Assembly: GCA_023399155.1 (NCBI GenBank)
Contig: JAEWQP010000016.1
Coordinates: forward strand, 1 to 64,000
DNA length: 64,000 bases
From: Verrucomicrobiota bacterium
Lineage (GTDB): Bacteria; Verrucomicrobiota; Verrucomicrobiia; Opitutales; Opitutaceae
Reading direction: 5' to 3'
Shown one piece after another: positions 27,282 through 35,341 of this stretch. Within the stretch, counting starts at the first letter, position 1. Every line of letters begins with the position of its first letter. A model generated the notes under the pieces. The model saw only the letters and a program-made list of their open reading frames with translations. It ran no database searches and was not told where the DNA came from. Made by a program: the position numbers and the translations under genes.

Positions 27282-28459
27282 GACGAGGGAGCAGGATGGG
27301 CGGGTTTGGGCCGGGTCACTTCCAATACGGGTGGCGCGACGAAGATGCGGTTTCTCTTTTGATTGGTGGCCTCTCTGACTAGGTCGTGCTTCTCCCAGAA
27401 CTCCACGGCCTTGGAAACGTTCTGAAAGCTCTCCTGGTGTCGCTCTGCGTAGTGTGCGATCGAGAGCATCGGAGAGGCAAACAACGCGTCGAGCACGCCG
27501 CCACATGCACCCGGCACCCGCTTCTGCAGCGTCATGATCCTGCGGTAATGGTTGTAGAGATCGACGAGGCGGCTGGTGTCTGCCAGCGCTTCCCGCGCCG
27601 TATCCCGCACTCCGGTCAGAAAATAGACGACCCAGTCCTTCCACGCCCCCTGCGTGCTCACGGCGAGGAGGTGCCGGTAATAGTCGTCACGATAACGCTC
27701 AAAAAACGACGAGAGATAGAGCAGCGGCTCGGAGAGAATCTTGCGCTCGCACAGATAGAGCGTGATGAGCAGGCGGCCGATGCGTCCGTTGCCGTCGAGG
27801 AACGGATGGATGGCCTCAAACTGATAGTGAATCAGCGCGATTTTGACCAGCGGCGGCTCCGCGCTGTCGGCATGAAGATAGTGCTCCAAGGCCGAAAGAG
27901 CATCACCGAGCAGGTGTGGCGGCGGTGGCACAAACGTGGCTGAAGTTAGCGTGGATCCAGGGCGGCCAATCCAATTCTGGCTGCGACGAAACTCCCCGGG
28001 CGTCTTCGTGGAGTCGCCGCCGCGCACAGTCTGGAGTAGGATAGCGTGTAGCTCCTTAATGAGACGGGAGCTGATCGGCAGTTCGCTGAGCCGCCTAAGA
28101 CCCGTTTCCAGCGCGACGACATGGTTGGCGACCTCGCGCACCGAGGGTCTCTCCGTCGCGGTCTCCGGGCCGAGATCGAACAGTAGCAACTCCTCGACCT
28201 CCGCATAGGTGTCCTCGATCAACGAACTGAGCACGGCCTCGCGGCGTAGATAGGGACGGATGAGCAGATGAGGATTGGGCAAAAGGCGCCCCGCCCCACT
28301 CAATTCCGCCACCGCCCGGTCGGCTTCGGAGAGCAACCGCACCAGCTCCCAGTCGATTGGGAGACTCGGCGGAAGTGACGGCGGCACGAAGGCGAAGTAG
28401 CCCTCGGGCTGACGCTGGCAGTGGGGCCGCTGCTGCTCGTTGAAGGATTCAGGGGTCAT
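27278..28459 (-). CDS. Fic family protein (probable AMP transferase), coupled to hsdM
   Basis: This 393-residue protein has the complete Fic core motif HPFLDGNGRIGR near residues 207-218, so nucleotide transfer (usually AMPylation of proteins) is plausible. An N-terminal segment SSLIEDTYAEVEE near residues 65-77 resembles the inhibitory helix of class II Fic proteins, with the key Glu present and the following Gly/Asn replaced by Asp. It should be self-inhibited until activated. The C-terminus looks like the winged-helix tail common in this group. Its stop overlaps the hsdM start (ATGA). The ATG at 28459 is preceded by an AT-rich stretch (about 28480-28640) that probably holds the promoter for fic-hsdM. 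The target protein is unknown. Confidence 0.88.
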   Translation of the reverse strand: MTPESFNEQQRPHCQRQPEGYFAFVPPSLPPSLPIDWELVRLLSEADRAVAELSGAGRLLPNPHLLIRPYLRREAVLSSLIEDTYAEVEELLLFDLGPETATERPSVREVANHVVALETGLRRLSELPISSRLIKELHAILLQTVRGGDSTKTPGEFRRSQNWIGRPGSTLTSATFVPPPPHLLGDALSALEHYLHADSAEPPLVKIALIHYQFEAIHPFLDGNGRIGRLLITLYLCERKILSEPLLYLSSFFERYRDDYYRHLLAVSTQGAWKDWVVYFLTGVRDTAREALADTSRLVDLYNHYRRIMTLQKRVPGACGGVLDALFASPMLSIAHYAERHQESFQNVSKAVEFWEKHDLVREATNQKRNRIFVAPPVLEVTRPKPAHPAPSS

Positions 28460-28694
28460 GACTGCGGCTAGTGAACTTCGACGAACACCGTGTAGGTTTA
28501 TTACATTAAACGCCAGTTCGATTAAATAAGATAACGCCTTACTTGCTCGAAACAAAGTTCCGTGGAATAAGCAATCCTACCATAACTCGCTATATATCAT
28601 AGAGTTGTTGCGCTCTCGTATTTGACCGCCAAGGCGTCCGCTGACACCCTCTCGTCCGTTTCTCGCGCTTCCGGCCGATTTGCCTGGGAGTCGT

Positions 28695-29789
28695 TCACGA
28701 GTCGCTCCAGGCGTAGTGCGTCTTGAGCTGATTGAGCGGGCTGGGCCAGGGCACGTGACCGTCGTGCTGGAGGCGACCGACGACCACCCCTGCGGTGAGC
28801 TTCAGGCCGGCGGCAAAACGCCGGATCGTGGGTGCATCAAACCGACCTGTGTCCACAAGTTCCTGATACGTTGCTGGCGGGATGAGCGTGTCTGCCGCAA
28901 ATGCGTTGGCGGCCCGCTCCAGTGGATCGTCCACTGCCTGCCGCGGTTCGTCCACGAACAGGCGCTTGCGCACGTTCTGCAGGACGTGCTTCGCCTCGTG
29001 GAAGAAGCTGAACCAAAGATGATCGTCGGTCTTGTAACGCAGGCTCAGGTAGATCCACGGATTCTGGTTGTGCCACACGCAGGCGCCGCACACCGCCATT
29101 TTGGGCAGCGGCGGGAGGAACACCAGGCCCACGCCGGCGAGCCGGCACTGCTCGGCCATGTGCGGCTGAAATTCCCGGGGATCCGCGCTGATATGGTCGC
29201 GTATCGCAGACAAGGCCTTCGTCCATGCCGAGGCGTCAAATGCAGGGAGTGCCTTGTCGAGCGCTTCCATCTGTCCGCGACGGAGCCAGGCCGCAAGGGC
29301 ATGCGGGTCGCTCTTCTGCGTGGCCGAATGTCGATACACCGCGTCGGCTCGTTCCCACAGACCGGCCCACTGCATTTCGGACGCACAGCCGAAGAAGGTC
29401 AGCAGGCGATGGATGTTGGAGAGCTTGTCGCCGGCGAGTTCCAGCCACCCGAGCTGCGCCATTTCCTTCAGGGGAAACTTGCGCACCCAGGCGACACTTG
29501 CCTCGAGTCGGGCCGCCTCCGCTGTGCGCGCGAGGAAATCGCGGTAGCTCTGCTCGAGATTTGTCCAGAACCGGCTCGGCACATTGAAGACGCGCTCGAG
29601 CAGCAGCGCCACTTCAGCCGTGAGCGGGGCATCTCCATTCAGCAGGTCGATGATGTATTTTTCGGATACCCCCATACGTCTGGCGAGCTCCGCCTGCTTC
29701 ATGCCCAACGCTCCGAGGCTCTCCCTGATGGTTTCGCCGGGAGGAAAGACAATGTCGGGATGAAATTGGTTCTGGATGGTCTTAGCCAT
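28695..29789 (-). CDS. higA: HigA-type antitoxin fused to an ImmA/IrrE-like metallopeptidase domain
   Basis: This 364-residue protein begins with a Cro/C1-type HTH near residues 17-75 (MKQAELARRMGVSEKYI), typical of HigA antitoxins, followed by a long C-terminal domain. The motif FFHEAKHVL near residues 248-256 fits the HExxH zinc site of ImmA/IrrE peptidases, with a possible further ligand in DPLERAANAFAAD. It should bind the toxin and repress its own promoter. The peptidase could cut a repressor or the protein itself, but that is inference. It overlaps the toxin gene by 8 bp, in toxin-first order as in higBA. The gene pair separates hsdS from fic-hsdM. Confidence 0.85.
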   Translation of the reverse strand: MAKTIQNQFHPDIVFPPGETIRESLGALGMKQAELARRMGVSEKYIIDLLNGDAPLTAEVALLLERVFNVPSRFWTNLEQSYRDFLARTAEAARLEASVAWVRKFPLKEMAQLGWLELAGDKLSNIHRLLTFFGCASEMQWAGLWERADAVYRHSATQKSDPHALAAWLRRGQMEALDKALPAFDASAWTKALSAIRDHISADPREFQPHMAEQCRLAGVGLVFLPPLPKMAVCGACVWHNQNPWIYLSLRYKTDDHLWFSFFHEAKHVLQNVRKRLFVDEPRQAVDDPLERAANAFAADTLIPPATYQELVDTGRFDAPTIRRFAAGLKLTAGVVVGRLQHDGHVPWPSPLNQLKTHYAWSDS

Positions 29790-30120
29790 GGTAGTCGACG
29801 ATTTCCGTGACTTTCACCGCCGTCACTTCGTCCCAGTCCAGCCCTCCGTCTGCTTTCTTGGGCAGCGGGTCATGAGCGGGGACGAGAATCAGGCGGTAGG
29901 GATGATCTACGTTGCACGCGATCTCGCCCTTGCGATCACCGGTGAGTTCATGGAAGCCGGCTTGGGGGAGATGGCGTAGATCGGCGAGGCATGTTGCGTC
30001 ACGCAACTGTTGCAGCCGGAGAAGGTATTTCTTTGCGCGGTCGGGACCGAGCTTACGTTGAGCATGGCGATGGTCGTTGGCGCACTTTTCCAGCAAACGA
30101 TCGCCAAACGCTAGGTCCAT
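29782..30120 (-). CDS. higB: HigB/RelE-family toxin
   Basis: This 112-residue basic protein belongs to the RelE/ParE superfamily, HigB branch, whose members cut mRNA at the ribosome. The typical C-terminal pattern is seen in ADLRHLPQAGFHEL and the strand pair HPYRLILVPAH and VKVTEIVDYHG. The toxin gene comes first and overlaps the antitoxin by 8 bp. Two GGTTAACC palindromes lie 22-42 bp upstream of its start and could be the operator. The hsdS gene ends 24 bp before it, so read-through from hsdS is possible. Confidence 0.85.
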   Translation of the reverse strand: MDLAFGDRLLEKCANDHRHAQRKLGPDRAKKYLLRLQQLRDATCLADLRHLPQAGFHELTGDRKGEIACNVDHPYRLILVPAHDPLPKKADGGLDWDEVTAVKVTEIVDYHG

Positions 30121-30130
30121 AAACGGCAGC

Positions 30131-30162
30131 GGTCAACAAAAGGTTAACCGAAAAGGTTAACC
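30131..30162 (-). promoter_or_regulatory. Probable higBA operator: paired GGTTAACC palindromes
   Basis: Two perfect 8-bp palindromes GGTTAACC sit at 30142-30149 and 30155-30162, with a degenerate third, GGTCAAC, at 30131-30137. They lie upstream of the toxin start at 30120, where an HTH antitoxin would bind. The stop codon of hsdS (30144-30146 on the minus strand) is inside the first palindrome. Confidence 0.55.
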
Positions 30163-31100
30163 TTTTCTGAGTCAGACCCTCGTCGGGTCGACGTGGCCGA
30201 GCCTGCTGACCGTTCGGCGCGGAGGCGGGCGAGGAGGGTGGCGGCGGGTTCGTCGGCGGGGTCTTGGGGGACGAGGCGGCCGGTGAAGGCTTTTTGGAGG
30301 ATCGCCTGCCGCAGGGCCTCGCTCCGCCGCAACGCGGCGTCGAGCTCCCGCTCGTTCCGCTCGATCGCCTCAAACTGCTCGTCCAGCACCCGCACGATCT
30401 CCTGCTGCTCGGGGAGGGAGCAGAGGGGGACAGGTAAGCGTGAGAACTTCCCGGCACTGAGATGGTTGATGCCCACGCCGCCAGCCGTCTGGGCGAAGAT
30501 CCCGTGAAGGTAGAAATAACGGTAGAGCCAAAGGTAGAACACGCTCTGCTCGCGCTCGAACAGACGGTGCCGGATGACCGTGTTCTGAAAACAGCAGTCG
30601 GCGATCTCACCGCGCCACATGGCGGGCTTGCCGACTTGCGAAGCACTGCCGGACGCTTCGGAAAGGACGATGTCGCCCGGTTGAAGGGTGAAGGTCTTCC
30701 GCTCCTGCGGGGAGAACTCCATTTCAAGAATGTCGTCCAGAGCCAACCCAGACTCGGTGATGTTGGCGGCGCGAATGTATTTTGTCGGATAGTCCTTAGA
30801 CAGGTTCTTCGGCGAGCGTTGGCGACCGAGTTGCACGCCTCCGATAGCCTCGGCTGGAACGGCGCGCCACTCCTCCGGTAGGTCGCGCAAGAACACGGAT
30901 TCGTCTTCCGTGAGCGGATCAATGGCCGCAGGCGGGCTGGGCTTTCTGCCGACGCGCCCATCAGATTCCCATTCCTTGAGCTGCTCCTCGTAGCGCGCTT
31001 GGCGGGCGGATTGGATGCGGGCGAGGAGTTGGGCAGGAGACTCGAGTTTGTCGACGTTACCGTCGGGAGAGGCGAGACGCGTCCACAGCAGGAGGAGCAT
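30144..31100 (-). CDS. hsdS: Truncated type I specificity subunit (half HsdS)
   Basis: This 318-residue protein contains one target-recognition domain and the helical conserved regions around it. The first 50 residues read like the central spacer of HsdS (SPAQLLARIQSARQARYEEQ). The recognition domain covers about 75-250. The C-terminal helix carries the same kind of spacer sequence again (AILQKAFTGRLVPQDP). Normal HsdS proteins have two recognition domains and 400-600 residues, so the first half is missing. Half-size S subunits can sometimes dimerise and still work, but this one may be a remnant. An in-frame GTG lies at 31103; neither start has a ribosome site. A perfect palindrome TCTAGATCTAGA at 31127-31138 lies near the apparent breakpoint. 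Confidence 0.82.
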   Translation of the reverse strand: MLLLLWTRLASPDGNVDKLESPAQLLARIQSARQARYEEQLKEWESDGRVGRKPSPPAAIDPLTEDESVFLRDLPEEWRAVPAEAIGGVQLGRQRSPKNLSKDYPTKYIRAANITESGLALDDILEMEFSPQERKTFTLQPGDIVLSEASGSASQVGKPAMWRGEIADCCFQNTVIRHRLFEREQSVFYLWLYRYFYLHGIFAQTAGGVGINHLSAGKFSRLPVPLCSLPEQQEIVRVLDEQFEAIERNERELDAALRRSEALRQAILQKAFTGRLVPQDPADEPAATLLARLRAERSAGSATSTRRGSDSEKVNLFG

Positions 31101-31167
31101 CACTCGGGAGGTCTGTCTCTGCGGATTCTAGATCTAGAGCGAACACCAGCGATGCTAGGCCGCGGTG

Positions 31168-31377
31168 TCATTTGAGGACCTTCGGATCGTATGTGTCCAG
31201 CGCGAGCATGACCCCCAAGAGAACGATTCGATTGGCATCCAAGATCGCGCGCCTCTTCCCGAACTTTCGCGCGTGCGTAGCCACGTAGTTGCGGTGCCAT
31301 CGGTCGACTGTTTGTGTGAAATCGTCGCGTGGCGCCGGGCGTGCTCCGAGGATGCTGCCTGCCGGTTGCTTCTTCAT
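31168..31377 (-). CDS. Small unknown protein, second gene of a coupled pair
   Basis: This 69-residue basic protein is not recognised. It starts MKKQPAGSILGARP and ends with a short hydrophobic stretch (IVLLGVMLALDTYDP) that may be a helix. Its ATG overlaps the stop of the preceding gene in ATGA, which suggests real, coupled translation. It ends 68 bp before the start of hsdS on the same strand. The small size and coupling resemble toxin-antitoxin pairs, but no family feature supports that. Confidence 0.5.
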   Translation of the reverse strand: MKKQPAGSILGARPAPRDDFTQTVDRWHRNYVATHARKFGKRRAILDANRIVLLGVMLALDTYDPKVLK

Positions 31378-31700
31378 TTGTGGTGGCGCTTCCAATCTTT
31401 GTAGTCCCACCTCCAATACCCGTCCTGCTGATCCTCTGGCAATCCGGTGAGGCGTGGCCTTTTTTGTCCAGCCATGTGCCTAAGGAAGGGTTCTTGATCG
31501 CTGGCTGGAAGATCGCGGATGCGGTTTATCGGCTCCCGCGCTTGGTATGCGTCTACAGTGCTACCGAGCGCCTTTATCACGTTTGCGATCGCCTCGCGCA
31601 CGGCCTCGCGTTTGCCGATGCTCTTTTGTCTGCTCGCAATGTATCGCTGCATCCCGCGAGCTATCGTCGATCTCAGCTTCGAATCGTGTTTCGACTTCAT
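31374..31700 (-). CDS. Small unknown protein, first gene of a coupled pair
   Basis: This 108-residue protein is not recognised. It is rich in Arg and Lys and mostly helical in its first half (LRSTIARGMQRYIASRQ, IANVIKALGSTVDAY). The second half is polar and aromatic and ends DGYWRWDYKDWKRHHK. The stop overlaps the start of the next small gene in ATGA. It lies upstream of half-hsdS on the same strand in a region of mixed base composition, consistent with acquired DNA. It may bind nucleic acid, judging only from charge. Confidence 0.5.
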   Translation of the reverse strand: MKSKHDSKLRSTIARGMQRYIASRQKSIGKREAVREAIANVIKALGSTVDAYQAREPINRIRDLPASDQEPFLRHMAGQKRPRLTGLPEDQQDGYWRWDYKDWKRHHK

Positions 31701-31783
31701 TTAGCAGGTCTCTTGCGAAGAGCAGCATCGGGGGCGTAGGCTCGGGCTCATACGTGCCGCGCGGCTCTTAGCTTTCGGTCATT

Positions 31784-32056
31784 TCAATGACCGCCCCCGC
31801 ACCCCTTCTGTGATTGCCTCTCGGATCGCGACTTCTTTGCCACGCTTGCGTCCGGACGCGGCGACGTGAATGCGCCGTTGTTGAACGAGCGTAGCTCGTA
31901 GTGTCTTGCAGTCGCCAGGAACGTTCCCGAGGTCGGTTCCACAGCTCGCTCACAATGCTCCCGAAGGACGCGCCGGAACGCGGCGTCACCCTCCGGCTTT
32001 CCTACCATTCCTAAACATTCCGAAATCGGTCTTCTCTTCGCTGGTTCGCTATTCAT
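31784..32056 (-). CDS. Possible small unknown protein
   Basis: A 90-codon frame starts at ATG 32056 and has no family resemblance. Support is limited to a normal start, a hairpin just upstream (32072-32094) and the same direction as the neighbours. The Ser/Arg/Gly-rich tail is not protein-like, so this may be a decayed or random frame. Confidence 0.3.
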   Translation of the reverse strand: MNSEPAKRRPISECLGMVGKPEGDAAFRRVLREHCERAVEPTSGTFLATARHYELRSFNNGAFTSPRPDASVAKKSRSERQSQKGCGGGH

Positions 32057-32071
32057 GTAAGTGTCTTAATT

Positions 32072-32094
32072 AGAGATATTTAAATGATATCTCT
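32072..32094. promoter_or_regulatory. AT-rich inverted repeat upstream of the small frame at 32056
   Basis: Perfect 8-bp arms AGAGATAT and ATATCTCT (32072-32079 and 32087-32094) flank a 7-base AT spacer in an AT-rich patch, 15 bp before ATG 32056. It could be an operator or promoter element; it also resembles the kind of site bound by a small dimeric repressor. Confidence 0.35.
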
Positions 32095-32296
32095 GTTGCT
32101 CCTGGAGTCCAGCTTTTGCCGACCCTCCCAGGTCGTCGGACGCGCCGACCGACGTTCGGCGTCGCCGGTGGCTCATTGAGTCGCGGTGCAGTGCTGGCTG
32201 GGTTTGACCGGAAGACGGCGCGGCATTCACGTTCGGACGCGCAGTTGACTCGCATCAGCCCGCAAGCTCCGCTGGATGCACAGCAGTAGGGGTTCG

Positions 32297-32335
32297 GACC
32301 CCGGTGGCCCGTAGGGCCGCCGGGGTCATTTTTTT
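32297..32335 (+). terminator. Strong rho-independent terminator without an obvious gene
   Basis: A 13-14 bp GC stem (GACCCCGG...GGCCC paired with GGGCC...CCGGGGTC, loop GTA) is followed by ATTTTTTT. It ends plus-strand transcription, but all recognised genes just to its left are on the minus strand. It implies a plus-strand transcript, either from a decayed gene or a small RNA, ending here. Confidence 0.8.
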
Positions 32336-32786
32336 CGAGCAGTGAGCCTGAAACGCTAATCAGCGTTTCGCTAAGTGGCGTAGGCTGATAACGCACTCAT
32401 TAGCAAAGACTATTGCCATATTTCCGAGGCATACCCGGACTTCCGGCACGCGACAGACAGGGCGTCGGCTCCCCGGTTTCCACTATCATCGCGGTCTTCT
32501 CGGCAAGAATCCCGCTGGCGGCGATTTCTTCGAGCGCCCGGCCAGAATACGTTGTTTCCAGAGAACGGGCTAGAATCACTTCCGTTTCGCTCTCAAGAAC
32601 CAATTTGAGACCTTTCGGGCAAATTGGAGAACTTAGTTCGAAATCTGAGAACTTTGTTCTGCGAGACCACCAGCGCCCTTCCTGGCGTTGCCAATGTAAG
32701 TGGCAGAATTAGGAATGACGAAGTTAGTGTCATTTCACGACACTAACCTTGGCATTCGCCAATCTCTTAATAAACGTCTTGCGTGC

Positions 32787-32864
32787 TGGCGTCCCCTGCG
32801 GGATTCGAACCCGCGTTCTCACCGTGAAAGGGTGGTGTCCTGGACCGGGCTAGACGAAGGGGAC
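32787..32864 (-). tRNA. tRNA-Glu (anticodon TTC), CCA encoded
   Basis: Read on the minus strand, the gene starts GTCCCCTTCGTCTAG and ends with the matching AGGGGAC, discriminator G and an encoded CCA (32787-32789). The anticodon loop is CTTTCAC with TTC at the anticodon, and the T arm contains GCGGGTTCGAATCCCGC. Its 3' end points toward the restriction-modification region, the usual orientation for islands integrated at a tRNA 3' end. I found no copy of that 3' end at the other side. Confidence 0.95.
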
Positions 32865-33147
32865 TTCGGCCGGCGAAAGGCGGGGACGGTAGGTTGCACG
32901 TTGCGTGGGGCAAGGAGAATTTTCGCCCCGTCCGCTCCTCCGGCGGTCACGCGCCCCGACGACCAAGCGCGCGCCCGACCCGCGGCCAGGCTCCCGAGTC
33001 CATGACACGCTGAAGGGATCTCGTGGCCGTGTGCACGCTGGCCCGCCGGGCTGGACATGCGATTTCGCGGCCCCACCTTTCTGGGTCCGATCCAGGGCGC
33101 ACAACACCTCCGCCGCCCGCACAGGCGGCCGCGTCCGCGATGGCCGA

Positions 33148-33567
33148 TCAGCGCCCGACTCGCGCCCGGTAGCTGGCTAGGATCGGCACGTCCGCGGCGG
33201 CCAGATTCAGCAGCGCGATCTCCTCGGGCGTGCACCAACGCAACGCGCTGTGCTCGTGCGGGTGCGGCTCGCCCGCAATCAAGGCGCACCGAAACGGCAG
33301 CAGCCGGATCGCGCCTCGCCCATAATCGTGTAGCGCCGGCGGCAGTGCCTCGCCCACCCGCACGTCCACGCCGAGTTCCTCCCGAAGTTCGCGTGCGAGG
33401 CAGGCCTCGGCCGCTTCGCCGGGTTCGACCTTGCCGCCGGGAAATTCCCACTTGCCCGCGAGCGCCTTGCCGGGCGGACGCTGCGCGACGAGCACGCGGC
33501 CATCCCGTTCGATCAAGGCACAGGTGACGTCGATGGCGGACTGGGAAGGACGTGCTGTCGTGCTCAC
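33148..33567 (-). CDS. Nudix hydrolase, MutT / 8-oxo-dGTP diphosphatase type
   Basis: This 139-residue protein has a full Nudix box: GGKVEPGEAAEACLARELRE followed by ELGV, near residues 44-67. The preceding AQRPPGKALAGKWEFPGG is typical of the MutT/CTP pyrophosphohydrolase branch, which clears oxidised or unwanted nucleotides. The start is GTG at 33567, since no ATG lies before the conserved strand AIDVTCALIERDG. It is followed after 36 bp by nothing on the same strand except intergenic DNA leading to tRNA-Glu. The exact nucleotide preference is not readable. Confidence 0.88.
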   Translation of the reverse strand: MSTTARPSQSAIDVTCALIERDGRVLVAQRPPGKALAGKWEFPGGKVEPGEAAEACLARELREELGVDVRVGEALPPALHDYGRGAIRLLPFRCALIAGEPHPHEHSALRWCTPEEIALLNLAAADVPILASYRARVGR

Positions 33568-33603
33568 GCGGACGTCGATGCCAGGTTTCGCCGCAGGAGA
33601 GCG

Positions 33604-34197
33604 CTAGTTCCGGGAAAAGCCGTGTTCGCCACCCCGCCGTTCGCGCGCGCCGCCGCGTTGCTGCTCGCGGTTTTTTTTGTCGAGCACGTCCTGCCGGTCA
33701 TAGAACTCGTTGTAGTAGGCCTCCACGAAGTCGTTGAGTTCGGTCTGGATGCTGGGCGAGTCGGTGTCGAAGCCCACGATCAGGTCGGTGACGAGCGGTT
33801 CGGTCTCGTCGGTGCCGATGCAGGCGGTGAACGGCTCCTCGCCGAGGCCGACGATGGCGTGGAAGTTCTCGCCCCGATTGCTGGTCATGAGCACGGCGGG
33901 AAACGGCACTTCGGTGACGCGCAGCTCGACCTGGCGCGTGGTGCCCAGCTCGACGAGTTCCTCGATGCCCAGGAACTTGCGCGCGGCCCGGACGAAAGTT
34001 TCGAACTGCTCGTCGGACATCGACTCATAGGACGAACCCGGAGCGACCCAGAAGATCATCGGGCCCTCCTGGTCGAGTTCCAGGCGGAAGATCTCGAACG
34101 GCTCGTGGAAATGCACGAGGTAGTCGGTGTAGTCATCCGGCCAGTAGATCCCCAAACCGAAGCGTGGCGCTCGCGGTACGTCCATCCCCGCACTCAA
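33604..34197 (-). CDS. Unknown conserved-looking acidic protein
   Basis: This 197-residue protein is not recognised. It is acidic through most of its length with a mixed alpha/beta pattern, for example FGLGIYWPDDYTDYLVHFHEP, and then FEIFRLELDQEGPMIFW. It turns strongly basic at the end (DKKNREQQRGGARERRGG). There is no signal peptide or membrane segment. Codon use and GC match the core genes. It lies 36 bp upstream of the Nudix gene on the same strand, so the two may be co-transcribed. An alternative start is Met5 (34185). Confidence 0.65.
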   Translation of the reverse strand: MSAGMDVPRAPRFGLGIYWPDDYTDYLVHFHEPFEIFRLELDQEGPMIFWVAPGSSYESMSDEQFETFVRAARKFLGIEELVELGTTRQVELRVTEVPFPAVLMTSNRGENFHAIVGLGEEPFTACIGTDETEPLVTDLIVGFDTDSPSIQTELNDFVEAYYNEFYDRQDVLDKKNREQQRGGARERRGGEHGFSRN

Positions 34198-34251
34198 ACC
34201 CCGCCCCCGGCGTGTGCAAACTGGAAAACGCCGCCGCCGGCGCGGCTACCC

Positions 34252-35235
34252 TCACGCGCCGCCGGGGACTGGAGCGGCTGCGGCAGCCCGGCGGCCGGCG
34301 CGAAAGGCGTCCGCCGAATACAGCGCCAGACCCGCCCAGATCAGGGCAAACGATCCCGCCTGCGCCCCACCAAACGCCTCGCCGTACATCGCGACGCCGA
34401 TGAGCAGCTGCGCGGACGGCGCAAGGTACTGAAAGAGGCCAAGGCTCGCCATGGAGAGGGCCCGCGCCGCGGTGGCAAACCACAGGAGCGGCACGGCCGT
34501 GGCGACGCCGCAGGCGAGAAGCAGCACGTGCTGACCGGCATCGACCGAGCCGAGCGCGCCCGTGCCATTGAACTGGCGCCAGAGCAGGTAGCCCAGGGCG
34601 AGCGGCATCAGCAGCGCGGTCTCCACCCCGAGCCCGGTGAGCGATCCGAGCGGGCCGCGTTTGCGCAGGAGGCCGTAGATCGCGAATGTGCCGGCCAGGA
34701 CGAGCGCGATCCACGGCAGGCGTCCCACGCGTGTCAGCTGCACCATCACGCCCGCCGCAGCGAGCGCCACGGCGGTCCACTGCATCGGGCGCAAACGCTC
34801 GCGAAGCACGACGAAGCCCAGCGCGACGTTGCACAGCGGCACGAGAAAATACCCGAGGCTCGCCTCGACGATCTGGCTGGTCTGCACGGAGAAGATGTAG
34901 GTCAGCCAGTTGACGGCCAGCAGGGTTCCGCTGAGCGCGTAAAGCGCCAGCTGGCGCGGATCGACCAGCGCCTCGCGAAACTGCCCCAACCGCCCCCGCA
35001 TGCGCAGGACGAGGAGCAGGAAGGCCAGCGACCACACGATGCGGTGCGCGATCACCTCGAGCGGCTGCACGCCATGCAGCAGCTTCCAGTAGATCGGCAG
35101 CACGCCCCAAAGCAGGAAAGCCCCGGTCGCGGCCACTGCGCCCCGGGCCGTCTCCCTGCGATCAGCCTCCGTGGTATGCAAGCCGCCATGTCCGCAGCCG
35201 ATCGTCTGCGTGTCAAACCGGGTCGCCATGCTCAT
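34252..35235 (-). CDS. rarD: RarD-like EamA-family permease
   Basis: This 327-residue inner-membrane protein belongs to the drug/metabolite transporter superfamily, with about ten hydrophobic helices from residue 33 on. RarD features include GAFLLWGVLPIYWKLL, SVQTSQIVEASLGYF and LLWFATAARALSMASLGLFQY. RarD proteins are annotated as chloramphenicol-sensitivity proteins, but their natural substrate is unknown. The first 30 residues are polar and may not be translated; a later start is possible near residue 33. The gene is divergent from the sirtuin gene with a 106-bp shared upstream region. Confidence 0.88.
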   Translation of the reverse strand: MSMATRFDTQTIGCGHGGLHTTEADRRETARGAVAATGAFLLWGVLPIYWKLLHGVQPLEVIAHRIVWSLAFLLLVLRMRGRLGQFREALVDPRQLALYALSGTLLAVNWLTYIFSVQTSQIVEASLGYFLVPLCNVALGFVVLRERLRPMQWTAVALAAAGVMVQLTRVGRLPWIALVLAGTFAIYGLLRKRGPLGSLTGLGVETALLMPLALGYLLWRQFNGTGALGSVDAGQHVLLLACGVATAVPLLWFATAARALSMASLGLFQYLAPSAQLLIGVAMYGEAFGGAQAGSFALIWAGLALYSADAFRAGRRAAAAAPVPGGA

Positions 35236-35341
35236 GCTTCATGGTCGGAAACGGTCTGCAGGCGCGCGCGGTCAAGCCCTCCCGCTCCCGCCGCCGCGCG
35301 CCACCGTGTGCGCGCATTCGCGGGCTGCAAAGCGCGGGCGC

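Larger units (their letters stand above)
32057..32786. other. About 730 bp without a supported gene between the accessory genes and tRNA-Glu(TTC)
   Basis: The stretch holds the 32072 inverted repeat, a strong terminator at 32297-32335 and a perfect inverted repeat GAAACGCT-AATC-AGCGTTTC at 32350-32369. Composition falls to visibly lower GC from about 32340 to 32790. Frames in it (for example plus-strand 32413-32712) show no family features. A plus-strand frame ending at TAG 32288 just before the terminator could be a degraded gene tail, but its sequence is not recognisable. Confidence 0.5.

Noticed and set aside
32413..32712. 99-codon plus-strand frame near the tRNA-Glu(TTC)
   Set aside because: Composition and sequence look random and there is no ribosome site.
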